Assembly (NCBI RefSeq): GCF_000818395.1
Contig: NZ_JWJG01000028.1
Coordinates: 4,914,615 to 4,978,614 of the forward strand
Origin: Noviherbaspirillum autotrophicum
Lineage (GTDB): Bacteria; Pseudomonadota; Gammaproteobacteria; Burkholderiales; Burkholderiaceae_D
DNA: 64,000 nucleotides
Direction of reading: 5' to 3'
A program made the position numbers and the translations under genes. The notes below the pieces were generated by a model, which saw nothing but the letters and a program-made list of their open reading frames with translations, did not search any database and was not told where the DNA came from. Position 1 is the stretch's first letter. Every line of letters begins with the position of its first letter. Shown in pieces: positions 54,030 through 62,208 of the stretch.

Positions 54030-55049
54030 ATGGATGAGACATCAACAATCCACTTCGAGGTGCCGGACCACATGGTGGCCGACGTTGGTCTGGATTTTGG
54101 CACTGCCGGGTGTGACAGTCCCTGGCTCCAGACGTATGGCAAGCGCCGCAAGCTGGTTTTAGACGAGGTCAAAGACATTCTGCGCCAAGAGCCAGTCCTC
54201 TTTGCGCACTTAATGAACGGCACCTCACCGTTCGGCAATGATTTCCCGCTGGCGTCTGGCTGGAGTCAGGATGGAGATCGACTGGCACGGCACATCATGC
54301 ATGGTCTTAACGCACTGCAGGAGGACGAAAACGGCCTTACTCTGGTTATCGCGTGTGCCGGGGCGTACCAGCAAGGCAACATGGACCACTTGATGATCTG
54401 GAACATTTCGGTTGCTGGCCGCGTCGCCAGGCTACAGACTGGCAACCAGGAAAACATTGGCGGCAAGCACTATCCAACCAGGCTGGTGGATACTGTCGCG
54501 CTTTGGCAACAGTATGATCCAAGCGGCGCAAAAAACAGCAATGCGCCCGGCGTGCCAGTCGATACCTTTGTGAAAACGCCGGTCGGCATATCGGTGGCAC
54601 ATCATGGGCTATTCATCAACCTGTTCCCGTCCTCCGCGTCGCAGGATTTCGAGGCCGCGCTCGACCGCTTGAGCCGGGAAGAGGCGGGGCATCGCTTTGG
54701 TTTCTTCGACGGGCAGAAGAGCTGCTTTACCACGGCGCGCGACTTGCTCGGCGCCATTCGCACCAAGGGGCCGCACGGTACAGACGTCGACTGGGGCGCG
54801 CGGCAGCCGCAACCGGTAGTGCCCGAGATCTTCAACAAGTTGAGCCTGCTGACCAATTACGATCGCCCGATCGGCATCGAAACGATGTGCGGCAAGGCAT
54901 GGGACCTGCACGACAAGGAAACGCGCCGCAAGGTCAGCCGCGACAAGACTATGTTCGCGGCGCTCTCCGCCCGGCTGGGCAGCTGGATCAGCAAGAAGCC
55001 CGGCGCCTACCGGATCCACATCCGTCCCGCCTTGCCCCCTCTGTTGTAA
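54030..55049 (+). CDS. protein of unknown function, 339 residues
   Basis: I do not recognise the family. The protein is soluble with no signal or membrane helix. Notable segments: VADVGLDFGTAGCDSPWLQ, GNDFPLASGWSQDGDRLARH, LTLVIACAGAYQQGNMDHLMIWNIS, and a basic C-terminal part RRKVSRDKTMFAALSARLGSWISKKPG. No clear catalytic motif is visible. The ribosome site is weak (GATAAAATGCATC). Codon use is less GC-biased at the start than in neighbours, and an A+T-rich leader precedes it, so lateral gain is possible. A long inverted repeat follows the stop. Confidence 0.65.
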   Translation: MDETSTIHFEVPDHMVADVGLDFGTAGCDSPWLQTYGKRRKLVLDEVKDILRQEPVLFAHLMNGTSPFGNDFPLASGWSQDGDRLARHIMHGLNALQEDENGLTLVIACAGAYQQGNMDHLMIWNISVAGRVARLQTGNQENIGGKHYPTRLVDTVALWQQYDPSGAKNSNAPGVPVDTFVKTPVGISVAHHGLFINLFPSSASQDFEAALDRLSREEAGHRFGFFDGQKSCFTTARDLLGAIRTKGPHGTDVDWGARQPQPVVPEIFNKLSLLTNYDRPIGIETMCGKAWDLHDKETRRKVSRDKTMFAALSARLGSWISKKPGAYRIHIRPALPPLL

Positions 55050-55082
55050 CACGTCCGCCTGCCGTCATTCCTCCGCTGGCAA

Positions 55083-55131
55083 GGCGCAGTCATTCACGGC
55101 AACGCTGACAAGTGCTGCGAATGACTGCGCC
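55083..55131. repeat. 13-bp perfect inverted repeat after the orphan gene
   Basis: GGCGCAGTCATTC (55083-55095) and its exact complement (55119-55131) flank a 23-nt centre. No T tract follows. It could be a Rho-independent-like stem, a protein-binding site or a remnant of a small repeated element. The rest of 55050-55367 shows no gene. Confidence 0.6.
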
Positions 55132-55367
55132 TGGAATGCATCGCCAGGCCTCCATTATTGTCACTCCATTAAGTCTCCAGCCAGAATTATTCGCAAAACA
55201 GAAATAATGTATTGCCACTTTTGCGGTTTTTCTGGGCTCGTGTGATCGGTAGACTGTGCTTCATCGATGAGCACACAAGCAGTGCGACTCACGACGGCAG
55301 GACCCGACGGGCAGTTTGCCTGGACCGCCGAGCCCGGAGTCACCCACCTGAATAATGGAGAATGAAA

Positions 55368-55742
55368 ATGAATGCGAAACAACTGATGATTGCTGCCGCC
55401 GTCTTTGCCGCTGCCGGTTCCGCTATGGCCGACCAGACTTTCCCGTATGTCGAGTTCAGCAACGTTCCTTCTGCCAAGACTCGTGCGGAAGTGGCCGCTG
55501 ACGTCGCCAAGCCGGCTGTTGCGCAAACTGAATACGTCGAATTCAACAAAGTACCGCGCGGAAAGACCCGTGCCGAAGTGCGCGCCGAATTGCAGCAAGC
55601 CTATGCGAGCGGCGAACTGGCTGCCACCCGCAACACTGAATTCGTGGAATTCACCAACGTAGCATCGACCAAGACCCGCGAAGAAGTGCGCAATGAAGCG
55701 ATCCAGGCTGCGAAGGCCAAGAACGTGCGTTCCGGCAGCTAA
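55368..55742 (+). CDS. exported DUF4148 protein with three internal repeats
   Basis: A 124-residue protein with signal peptide MNAKQLMIAAAVFAAAGSAMA. The mature part consists of three copies of a ~30-residue unit with the pattern (Y/F)VEFxxV-x3-KTRxEV, the DUF4148 signature typical of small periplasmic proteins of Burkholderiales. Function unknown. The second ATG (55368) is preferred since it is 7 nt from GGAG; the first at 55362 is too close. A classical terminator follows at 55836. Confidence 0.85.
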   Translation: MNAKQLMIAAAVFAAAGSAMADQTFPYVEFSNVPSAKTRAEVAADVAKPAVAQTEYVEFNKVPRGKTRAEVRAELQQAYASGELAATRNTEFVEFTNVASTKTREEVRNEAIQAAKAKNVRSGS

Positions 55743-55835
55743 TACAACATCTGCCCGATAGTTTTTCAGGCGGTGGCCGCGAGGTCGCCGTCCTTTTTAC
55801 AGCGTCTCCTCCACTCCCTCCAAGAGTTGGATTTT

Positions 55836-55869
55836 GCCCGCAACCATAAGGTTGGCGGGCTTTTTTGTT
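55836..55869 (+). terminator. Rho-independent terminator after the DUF4148 gene
   Basis: GCCCGCAACC then ATAA then GGTTGGCGGGC forms a 10-bp stem with a single bulge, followed by TTTTTTG. It is about 95 nt past the stop codon and before the glycosyltransferase operon. The remaining spacer to 56042 holds no gene. Confidence 0.85.
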
Positions 55870-56042
55870 GTTAACGTCCCCTGTGCTGCAACTAGCGCGC
55901 TGCGCTGCACAACAGATTCTCTATTGCATTCGATTCGTGCAGGGCACAAAACCGGAAATGATGTGTCTCATTCAAGTGGTCTGCCTGCGTGCCGTGCACG
56001 CTACCCTTGAAAACGAGTTCCTCTCGGGGGCTCGCACACTGC

Positions 56043-57068
56043 ATGAAAATTGCTCAAGTTTCCCCCCTTTTCGAAAGTGTGCCACCGAAACACTATGGAG
56101 GCACCGAGCGCGTCATTTCCTACCTTACCGAAGAACTGGTTCACCAAGGGCATGAGGTCACCCTCTTTGCTTCCGGCGACTCGACAACCGAGGCACGCCT
56201 GATCGCGCCCTGTGCCCAGAGCCTGCGTCCCGAGATGCTGCGCTACCCTTGGCTGGCGTATCACACGATCCAGATGGACATGGTGGCTGAAATGGCGTCG
56301 GAATTCGACGTGCTCCACTTTCATACTGATTACCTGCACTTTCCGATAGCAAAGAGGCTGGGCACCGCGCATGTCACGACCTTGCACGGGCGCCTGGATT
56401 TGCCGGAACTGGAGCCGCTGTACAAGCGCTTCCCGCATATACCGGTGGTGTCCATTTCCAATAGCCAGCGCGCGCCGCTGCCTTGGGGCGACTGGCATGC
56501 GACGGTGTATCACGGCTTGCCCGACAACTTGTATTCCTTCGTGCCGGAAGCCGGCAACTATTTTGTGTTCATCGGTCGCATTTCGCCGGAAAAGCGGCTC
56601 GACCGCGCCATCGATATTGCCCTGCAATGCGACATGCCGCTGTATATCGGCGCCAAGATCGACAAGGCCGACGAAGCGTATTTCGAGGAACAGATCAAGC
56701 CGCTGCTGCGCCATCCGAAGTTGCAATTCCTCGGTGAAATCGGCGAGCGCGAAAAGCGCGAATTGCTCGGCCATGCGACCGCGCTGCTGTTCCCCATCGA
56801 CTGGCCCGAACCATTCGGGCTGGTCATGATCGAAGCCTTTTCATGCGGAACGCCGGTGATCGCGTACCCGCATGGCTCCGTTCCCGAAATCATGGAGGAC
56901 GGCGTCACCGGCTATACCGTCACCAGCCAGGAAGAGGCCGTGCGAGCGGCCCGCAACATCCATTTGATCGACAGGAAGGGCTGCCGCGAGGCATTCGAAC
57001 GCCGATTCACTGCAACCCATATGGCGGAAAACTATCTACGCGTCTATCAGCAACTGCTGTCCGGATGA
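56043..57068 (+). CDS. GT4-family glycosyltransferase
   Basis: A 341-residue GT-B glycosyltransferase. The N-terminal domain opens with KIAQVSPLFESVPPKHYGGTERV, and the nucleotide-sugar domain has FVFIGRISPEKRLDRAIDIA and the E-x7-E motif in EPFGLVMIEAFSCGTPVIAY. The Gly-Gly-Thr-Glu-Arg start is like sucrose/trehalose or polysaccharide glycosyltransferases. Its acceptor is unknown. The start at 56043 begins the first strand. It precedes an amylo-alpha-1,6-glucosidase gene by 45 nt, so both probably act on the same glucan or glucoside. Confidence 0.88.
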   Translation: MKIAQVSPLFESVPPKHYGGTERVISYLTEELVHQGHEVTLFASGDSTTEARLIAPCAQSLRPEMLRYPWLAYHTIQMDMVAEMASEFDVLHFHTDYLHFPIAKRLGTAHVTTLHGRLDLPELEPLYKRFPHIPVVSISNSQRAPLPWGDWHATVYHGLPDNLYSFVPEAGNYFVFIGRISPEKRLDRAIDIALQCDMPLYIGAKIDKADEAYFEEQIKPLLRHPKLQFLGEIGEREKRELLGHATALLFPIDWPEPFGLVMIEAFSCGTPVIAYPHGSVPEIMEDGVTGYTVTSQEEAVRAARNIHLIDRKGCREAFERRFTATHMAENYLRVYQQLLSG

Positions 57069-57113
57069 GTGGGATGCGCCCTTTCCTTGCCGGACATTAA
57101 GACGGAGAAAGCC

Positions 57114-59285
57114 ATGGTTGAAAAAAAAATCCAATTCGGCGAGCAATGGTACATCCTCGCCACCTCATCGCCCGCCGACGAACGCCGGCGCGTGCTCAAG
57201 CATAACGATATCTTCGCCCTGTTCGACCGCTTCGGCGACATCCAGTCGATCGGCATGGGCGAAGAAGGCATTTATCACGGCGATACCTGCTTTCTTTCGC
57301 ACCTCGAATTACTGGTCGAAGGTTTCCGGCCAATGTACCTCAATTCGACCGTAAAGGATGACAACGGTCTGTTCATCATCGAGCTGATGAACCCCGATCT
57401 CTACCCGGAAGGCAAGAAACATATTCCCAAGGGCGTGCTGCACATCTTCCGCGCCAAGCTGTTGTGGAATAACGCCTGCTACGAACACGTGCGCGTGGTG
57501 AACTTCGGGCTGGACCCGGTGGAAGCGACACTGTCGCTGGAAGTCGGCGCCGACTACAAGGATATCTTCGAGGTGCGCGGCTTCGACCGTTCCGACCGCG
57601 GCGAGTACATGCAGCCGCGCGTGTCCGAACGCGAGCTGGTGCTCGGCTACAAGGGTCTGGACGACCTGATCCGCAAGACCCGCATTACCTTCGATCCATC
57701 ACCGGTCAAGCTCAACGACCGCCGCGCCGACTTCGAGGTGCTGCTGCCGCCCAAGGGCGAAGCCCACTTCTATGCGACGATTGCCTGCGAGCGCGACGAA
57801 GAGCCGGCGGCGCGGGTGACGGACTACTTTACGGCGTTCAATAACTTCACGCAGGAGACCAGCGCGCGCGTGGAGCAATCCTGCACGGTGGTGAGTACCG
57901 ATCCGCTGTTCAACCGCTGGCTCGACCGTTCCACCGCCGACCTACTGATGCTGACCACGGCCATGCCGGACGGCGGCTATCCGTATGCCGGCCTGCCATG
58001 GTATTCCACCACCTTCGGGCGCGACGGCATCCTGACCGCGCGCGAATACCTGTGGGTCGACCCTGGCATGGCGCGCGGCGTGCTGTCGTTTCTGGCCGCG
58101 ACCCAAGCCACCGAATTCGATGCCGAACGCGACGCCGAGCCCGGCAAGATCCTGCACGAGGCGCGCCAGGGGGAGCTGGCCAACCTGAAGGAAATCCCGT
58201 TCGGGCGCTACTACGGCACGGTCGACGCCACGCCGCTCTTCGTCGGCCTGGCCGGCGCCTACTACGAGCGTACCGGCGACCTCGCCTTCATCCGCACCAT
58301 CTGGCCCAACATCCGCAACGCACTGCACTGGATCGACAAGTACGGCGACCGCGACGGCGACGGCTTCGTCGAATATGCACGCTACACCGAGCAGGGCCTG
58401 GCGCAGCAGGGCTGGAAGGATTCCTACGACTCGGTATTCCACAGTGACGGCCGGCTGGCCGATGCCCCCATTGCCCTGGTCGAGGTGCAGGCCTATGTAT
58501 ACGAAGCCAAGCTGCGCGCATCCGAACTGGCGCACTTACTGGGTGAGGGGGGATTGGCGCTGGAGCTGGAGGAAAGCGCGCGCCAGCTCAAGGAGCGCTT
58601 CAACCAGGTCTTCTGGTGCGAAGAGATCGGCACCTACGCGCTGGCGCTGGACGGCGCCAAGCAGCAGTGCAAGGTGGCGTCTTCCAATGCCGGCCATGCG
58701 CTGTGGACCGGCATCGCCACGCCCGACTATGCCTTGCGCGTGGCGGACCAGTTGTTAAGCGATGACTTCTTCTGCGGCTGGGGCATCCGCACCATTCCGA
58801 TCAACGCAGCACGCTACAACCCGATGGCTTACCACAACGGGTCGGTGTGGCCGCACGACAACGCGATCATCGCCGAGGGCATGGCGCGCTACGGCTTTAC
58901 CGACAAGGCGATGACTGTGTTTTCGGCGCTGCGCGAAGCCAGCCTGTACATGGACCAGACGCGCATGCCGGAACTGTTCTGCGGTTTCGAGAAACGCCCC
59001 GACGAAGGCCCGACGCTGTATCCAGTGGCGTGCTCGCCGCAGGCGTGGGCCGCGGCTTGCGTGTTTTCGCTGCTGCAGGCATGCCTCGGGCTGAGCTTCA
59101 ACCCGAGGCAATCGGAAATCCGCTTCCGCCATCCGCAGCTGCCGTCGTTCCTGGAATCGGTGGAAATCCGCAACCTGCAGATCAACGGCGCCACCGTCGA
59201 CTTGCTGCTGGAGCGCTACCCGAACAACGTCGGCGTCAACGTGCTGCGCAAGGATGGCAACGCGGAGGTGGTAGCTGTCGCTTGA
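57114..59285 (+). CDS. amylo-alpha-1,6-glucosidase (glycogen debranching-type) protein
   Basis: A 723-residue protein: N-terminal beta domain (~1-270, the GDE_N-like part with GEEGIYHGDTCFLSHLELLV) and a C-terminal (alpha/alpha)6 barrel of the MGH1/GH63-GH133-like kind (GLPWYSTTFGRDGILTAREYLW, YAGLPW, GWKDSYDSVFHSDG, NPMAYHNGSVWPHDNAI). It removes alpha-linked glucose branches or hydrolyses a compatible solute such as a mannosylglucosyl compound. No glycogen synthase or branching enzyme is in the window. ATG 57114 has GGAGAAA upstream. Operon with the GT4 gene. Confidence 0.88.
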   Translation: MVEKKIQFGEQWYILATSSPADERRRVLKHNDIFALFDRFGDIQSIGMGEEGIYHGDTCFLSHLELLVEGFRPMYLNSTVKDDNGLFIIELMNPDLYPEGKKHIPKGVLHIFRAKLLWNNACYEHVRVVNFGLDPVEATLSLEVGADYKDIFEVRGFDRSDRGEYMQPRVSERELVLGYKGLDDLIRKTRITFDPSPVKLNDRRADFEVLLPPKGEAHFYATIACERDEEPAARVTDYFTAFNNFTQETSARVEQSCTVVSTDPLFNRWLDRSTADLLMLTTAMPDGGYPYAGLPWYSTTFGRDGILTAREYLWVDPGMARGVLSFLAATQATEFDAERDAEPGKILHEARQGELANLKEIPFGRYYGTVDATPLFVGLAGAYYERTGDLAFIRTIWPNIRNALHWIDKYGDRDGDGFVEYARYTEQGLAQQGWKDSYDSVFHSDGRLADAPIALVEVQAYVYEAKLRASELAHLLGEGGLALELEESARQLKERFNQVFWCEEIGTYALALDGAKQQCKVASSNAGHALWTGIATPDYALRVADQLLSDDFFCGWGIRTIPINAARYNPMAYHNGSVWPHDNAIIAEGMARYGFTDKAMTVFSALREASLYMDQTRMPELFCGFEKRPDEGPTLYPVACSPQAWAAACVFSLLQACLGLSFNPRQSEIRFRHPQLPSFLESVEIRNLQINGATVDLLLERYPNNVGVNVLRKDGNAEVVAVA

Positions 59286-59291
59286 GCGGTC

Positions 59292-60977
59292 CTAGAACTG
59301 CTCCCATTCATCCCCGGCCGTTGCGAGTACTTTCGTGGCTGCCCTTGGTTTGGGCAAGGCGGTTTTCAGCGGCGGCCGGACGGTCGCAAGCGCGGTGCTG
59401 CCTCTGTCGGATGGCAGCGCCGCCATGGCCGGCTCGCTGCCGACCTTGAACACGCTGACGGCCTGCGCCAGCATGCCGGATTGTTCACGCAGTAATTCCG
59501 CAGTCGCCGCAGCTTCTTCCACCAGCGCCGCGTTTTGCTGCGTGACCTGATCCATCTGCCCGATCGCCAGGTTGATTTGCTCGATGCCGGATGTCTGCTC
59601 CAGGCTGGCCGCCGAAATCTCGCTCATGATGTCGGCCACGCGCTGCACGCTGGTGACGACTTCGTGCATGGTTGCGCCGGCCTGGTCGACCAGCTTGCTG
59701 CCGGTGTCGACCTTGCCGGCCGAATCGTCGATCAGCGCCTTGATTTCCTTGGCCGCTGCCGCCGAGCGCTGCGCCAGCGTGCGCACTTCGGTCGCCACGA
59801 CTGCAAAGCCGCGGCCCTGTTCGCCGGCGCGCGCGGCTTCCACCGCCGCGTTGAGCGCCAGGATATTGGTCTGGAAGGCGATGCCGTCGATGACGCCGAT
59901 GATGTCGACGATCTTGCGCGACGAGGCATTGATCGCGCCCATGGTATCGACCACCTGGGCCACCACGCTGCCGCCCTTGACTGCGATTTCAGCCGCGGAT
60001 TGCACCAGGCTGTTGGCTTGCTGCGCATTGTCGGCATTTTGCTTGACGGTCGCGGTCAGCTCCTCCATCGAGCTTGCGGTTTCTTCCAGGTTCGATGCCT
60101 GCTGCTCGGTGCGGGAGGACAGGTTCTGGTTGCCCTCGGCGATCTGGCCGGTGGCAAGCCCGATGGCCGTGCTGCCCTCGCGCACATGGAGGACCGTCTC
60201 GGCCAGGCTTTTCTGCATCTTGCCAAGGCCCTGCATCAGCTGCCCCATTTCATCCTGCGAGGTCGCGCGAATCGGCGTGGTCAGGTCGCCGGCGGCAATC
60301 GCGTCGAAATGGCCGAGCATGGCGCGCAGCGGGCCGGTGATGGCGCGCACCAGCAAGACAGCGGAGACGGCGACAATCAGCAATCCCAGCAGCAGGCCGG
60401 CCACGGCCGCGATGCGGATGATGCCGAACATCGACTGGCTGTCGCGGTAGCCTTGCGCCGCCACCTTCATTTGCAGCGCGGCTAGCTCGTCGGCGCGGCT
60501 GCTGAATGCGGCAAACAGCGGCTGCACCTTCTCGGCCATCACGCGCTCGGCGTCGATGCGCTGGCCGGCGCCGATGGCGGCGATCAGCGCCTGCGCGCCG
60601 TCACGCAAATACTGCGCGCGCTTGGCCGTCACCTCCTCGGACAGCTTTTTTTCTTCGCTGTCGCTGGGAAGCGCGGCATACCGTTGCCATTCCTGCTCCG
60701 CTTGCGCGTGGAAGTCCTCGGCGCGCTTGACCATGCCCTTGACGTCATCGGTGTCCATGCTCATGACCGCCTGGTCGAGCGTGGTTCTTGCCTGCAGCAT
60801 GCGGTTTTGCACATTGCCGATGGCCATGGCTGCAGCCATCTGGTTGGAATACACTTCTTTCAATACGGTGTTGGTTCGCTGCAACCCGGCGATGCCCATA
60901 ACGCCGCCAATAAACAGCATGATCCCCATCAGCGCCATGGTGCCGACGAGTCGGGCCTTGATTGACAAGCCTTTCAT
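59292..60977 (-). CDS. methyl-accepting chemotaxis protein
   Basis: A 561-residue chemoreceptor: TM1 (~10-30), a periplasmic four-helix (TarH-like) sensing domain (~31-190), TM2 (~191-214), HAMP (~215-265) and a cytoplasmic signalling domain with the conserved tip [37 protein letters not shown] in pieces. The final residues (DEWEQF) look like the CheR/CheB tethering pentapeptide (xWxxF). Its ligand is unknown. Its stop is 6 nt from the stop of the convergent debranching gene. Confidence 0.93.
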   Translation of the reverse strand: MKGLSIKARLVGTMALMGIMLFIGGVMGIAGLQRTNTVLKEVYSNQMAAAMAIGNVQNRMLQARTTLDQAVMSMDTDDVKGMVKRAEDFHAQAEQEWQRYAALPSDSEEKKLSEEVTAKRAQYLRDGAQALIAAIGAGQRIDAERVMAEKVQPLFAAFSSRADELAALQMKVAAQGYRDSQSMFGIIRIAAVAGLLLGLLIVAVSAVLLVRAITGPLRAMLGHFDAIAAGDLTTPIRATSQDEMGQLMQGLGKMQKSLAETVLHVREGSTAIGLATGQIAEGNQNLSSRTEQQASNLEETASSMEELTATVKQNADNAQQANSLVQSAAEIAVKGGSVVAQVVDTMGAINASSRKIVDIIGVIDGIAFQTNILALNAAVEAARAGEQGRGFAVVATEVRTLAQRSAAAAKEIKALIDDSAGKVDTGSKLVDQAGATMHEVVTSVQRVADIMSEISAASLEQTSGIEQINLAIGQMDQVTQQNAALVEEAAATAELLREQSGMLAQAVSVFKVGSEPAMAALPSDRGSTALATVRPPLKTALPKPRAATKVLATAGDEWEQF

Positions 60978-61220
60978 TATTTCTTTCCGTAATACGTCAG
61001 ACGGGAGCGCGGCTCCCGGTCAGGTTGAACCGATGCAGAATGACAGCCTTGAGGAGTCAAGCGAGGAGAGAAGCTGGGAGAAGAGCGCATGTACTCGCTG
61101 GGAATACACGGTTGCCTAATTTGCATTGTGAATACCACTTAACAGACAGGCGGATTGTACCCCCGAATATTTCCATGCGGCAACCAATCATCGCTGCAAG
61201 TGCAACAGGAGAAAGTATCC

Positions 61221-61952
61221 TTATCCGGCGTCAAGCTCCTTGTAGTGCCGGAAAATGCCATCGTTGTTGAACGGCTCGCGCCGCTTCGACGCCAGATATG
61301 CCTTGATGTGCTTGCGCGCCGCCACCCGGTCGTGCAGCGCCGCCAAGCGCGGATAATCCGATGTGAACCGCTTCATGGTGCGTGGAAACGCATAGCGCAG
61401 GCCAGCGATCACCTGGAACATCGACAGGTCCGCATAAGTCAGCGCATCTCCGGCCAGCCAGCGATCGCCATGCGGATTGCGCTCGAGCACGGCCTCGAAA
61501 TATCCCAGGAAGCGCGGCAGGCGCATCCCCGTAAAATCAGCGGCGCGCCGCAGCGCTTCGTCTTTCTGTTCCTCGTAATACAGGCTGGCTGCGATCGGAT
61601 GATGCGTGTCATGCACCTCCGACACCAGATCGGCGATGGTCAGCTGCAGCTGGTGCACCCACAGGCGTGCCGCTTCCTCCTGCGGCGCTAGTCCGTGCCT
61701 GGATCCGAGAAACAGCAGGATGTTGGCAGTCTGGCCGATCACTTGATCGCCGGCTTTCAAGAAGGGCGGCGCAAACGGCGGGCAAGCAAGGTCCGAGTTT
61801 TCCAGCAACGCCATCATTGCCGGCATGCCCATACCGTGATGTTCCGGCTGATGGGCGACATCGATATACTCGGCGCCCGCCTCTTCCAGGGCCAGCCGGA
61901 TGAATTCGCCGCGGCCTTGTATGCCCGGCCAGTAATAAAGCTCGTAACGCAT
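61221..61952 (-). CDS. glutathione S-transferase family protein
   Basis: A 243-residue GST. The N-terminal thioredoxin-like domain (YELYYWPGIQGRGEFIRLALEEAG; TANILLFLG) has a Tyr at position 7 region as in sigma/mu-like classes, then an all-helical C-terminal domain (GDALTYADLSMFQVIAGLRYAFP). It likely conjugates or reduces electrophiles with glutathione. Transcribed alone; the spacers on both sides (60978-61220, 61953-62208) hold no gene. Confidence 0.88.
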   Translation of the reverse strand: MRYELYYWPGIQGRGEFIRLALEEAGAEYIDVAHQPEHHGMGMPAMMALLENSDLACPPFAPPFLKAGDQVIGQTANILLFLGSRHGLAPQEEAARLWVHQLQLTIADLVSEVHDTHHPIAASLYYEEQKDEALRRAADFTGMRLPRFLGYFEAVLERNPHGDRWLAGDALTYADLSMFQVIAGLRYAFPRTMKRFTSDYPRLAALHDRVAARKHIKAYLASKRREPFNNDGIFRHYKELDAG

Positions 61953-62208
61953 GCTGCCCTGCTCCCGACGGTTAGCGAGTTCTCAGTTTGGCAGGGCCAA
62001 AACGGAACGCAAGGCGGATGCGCCGTCCTTGTGAAATCGCGCAGGCCATACTGTTGCAACACCCTCAAGCATTCTCCTGTGCATGGCATATGCCGTAATG
62101 CAATAATCCATTCTGGAGGCAAGTTTGCCCGGATCTCTCGCATGAATGGGTAATCATAATGACAAGACGCTTTTGGGCGGCGTTGGTGCTGTGCGCCGGG
62201 AGGGTATC

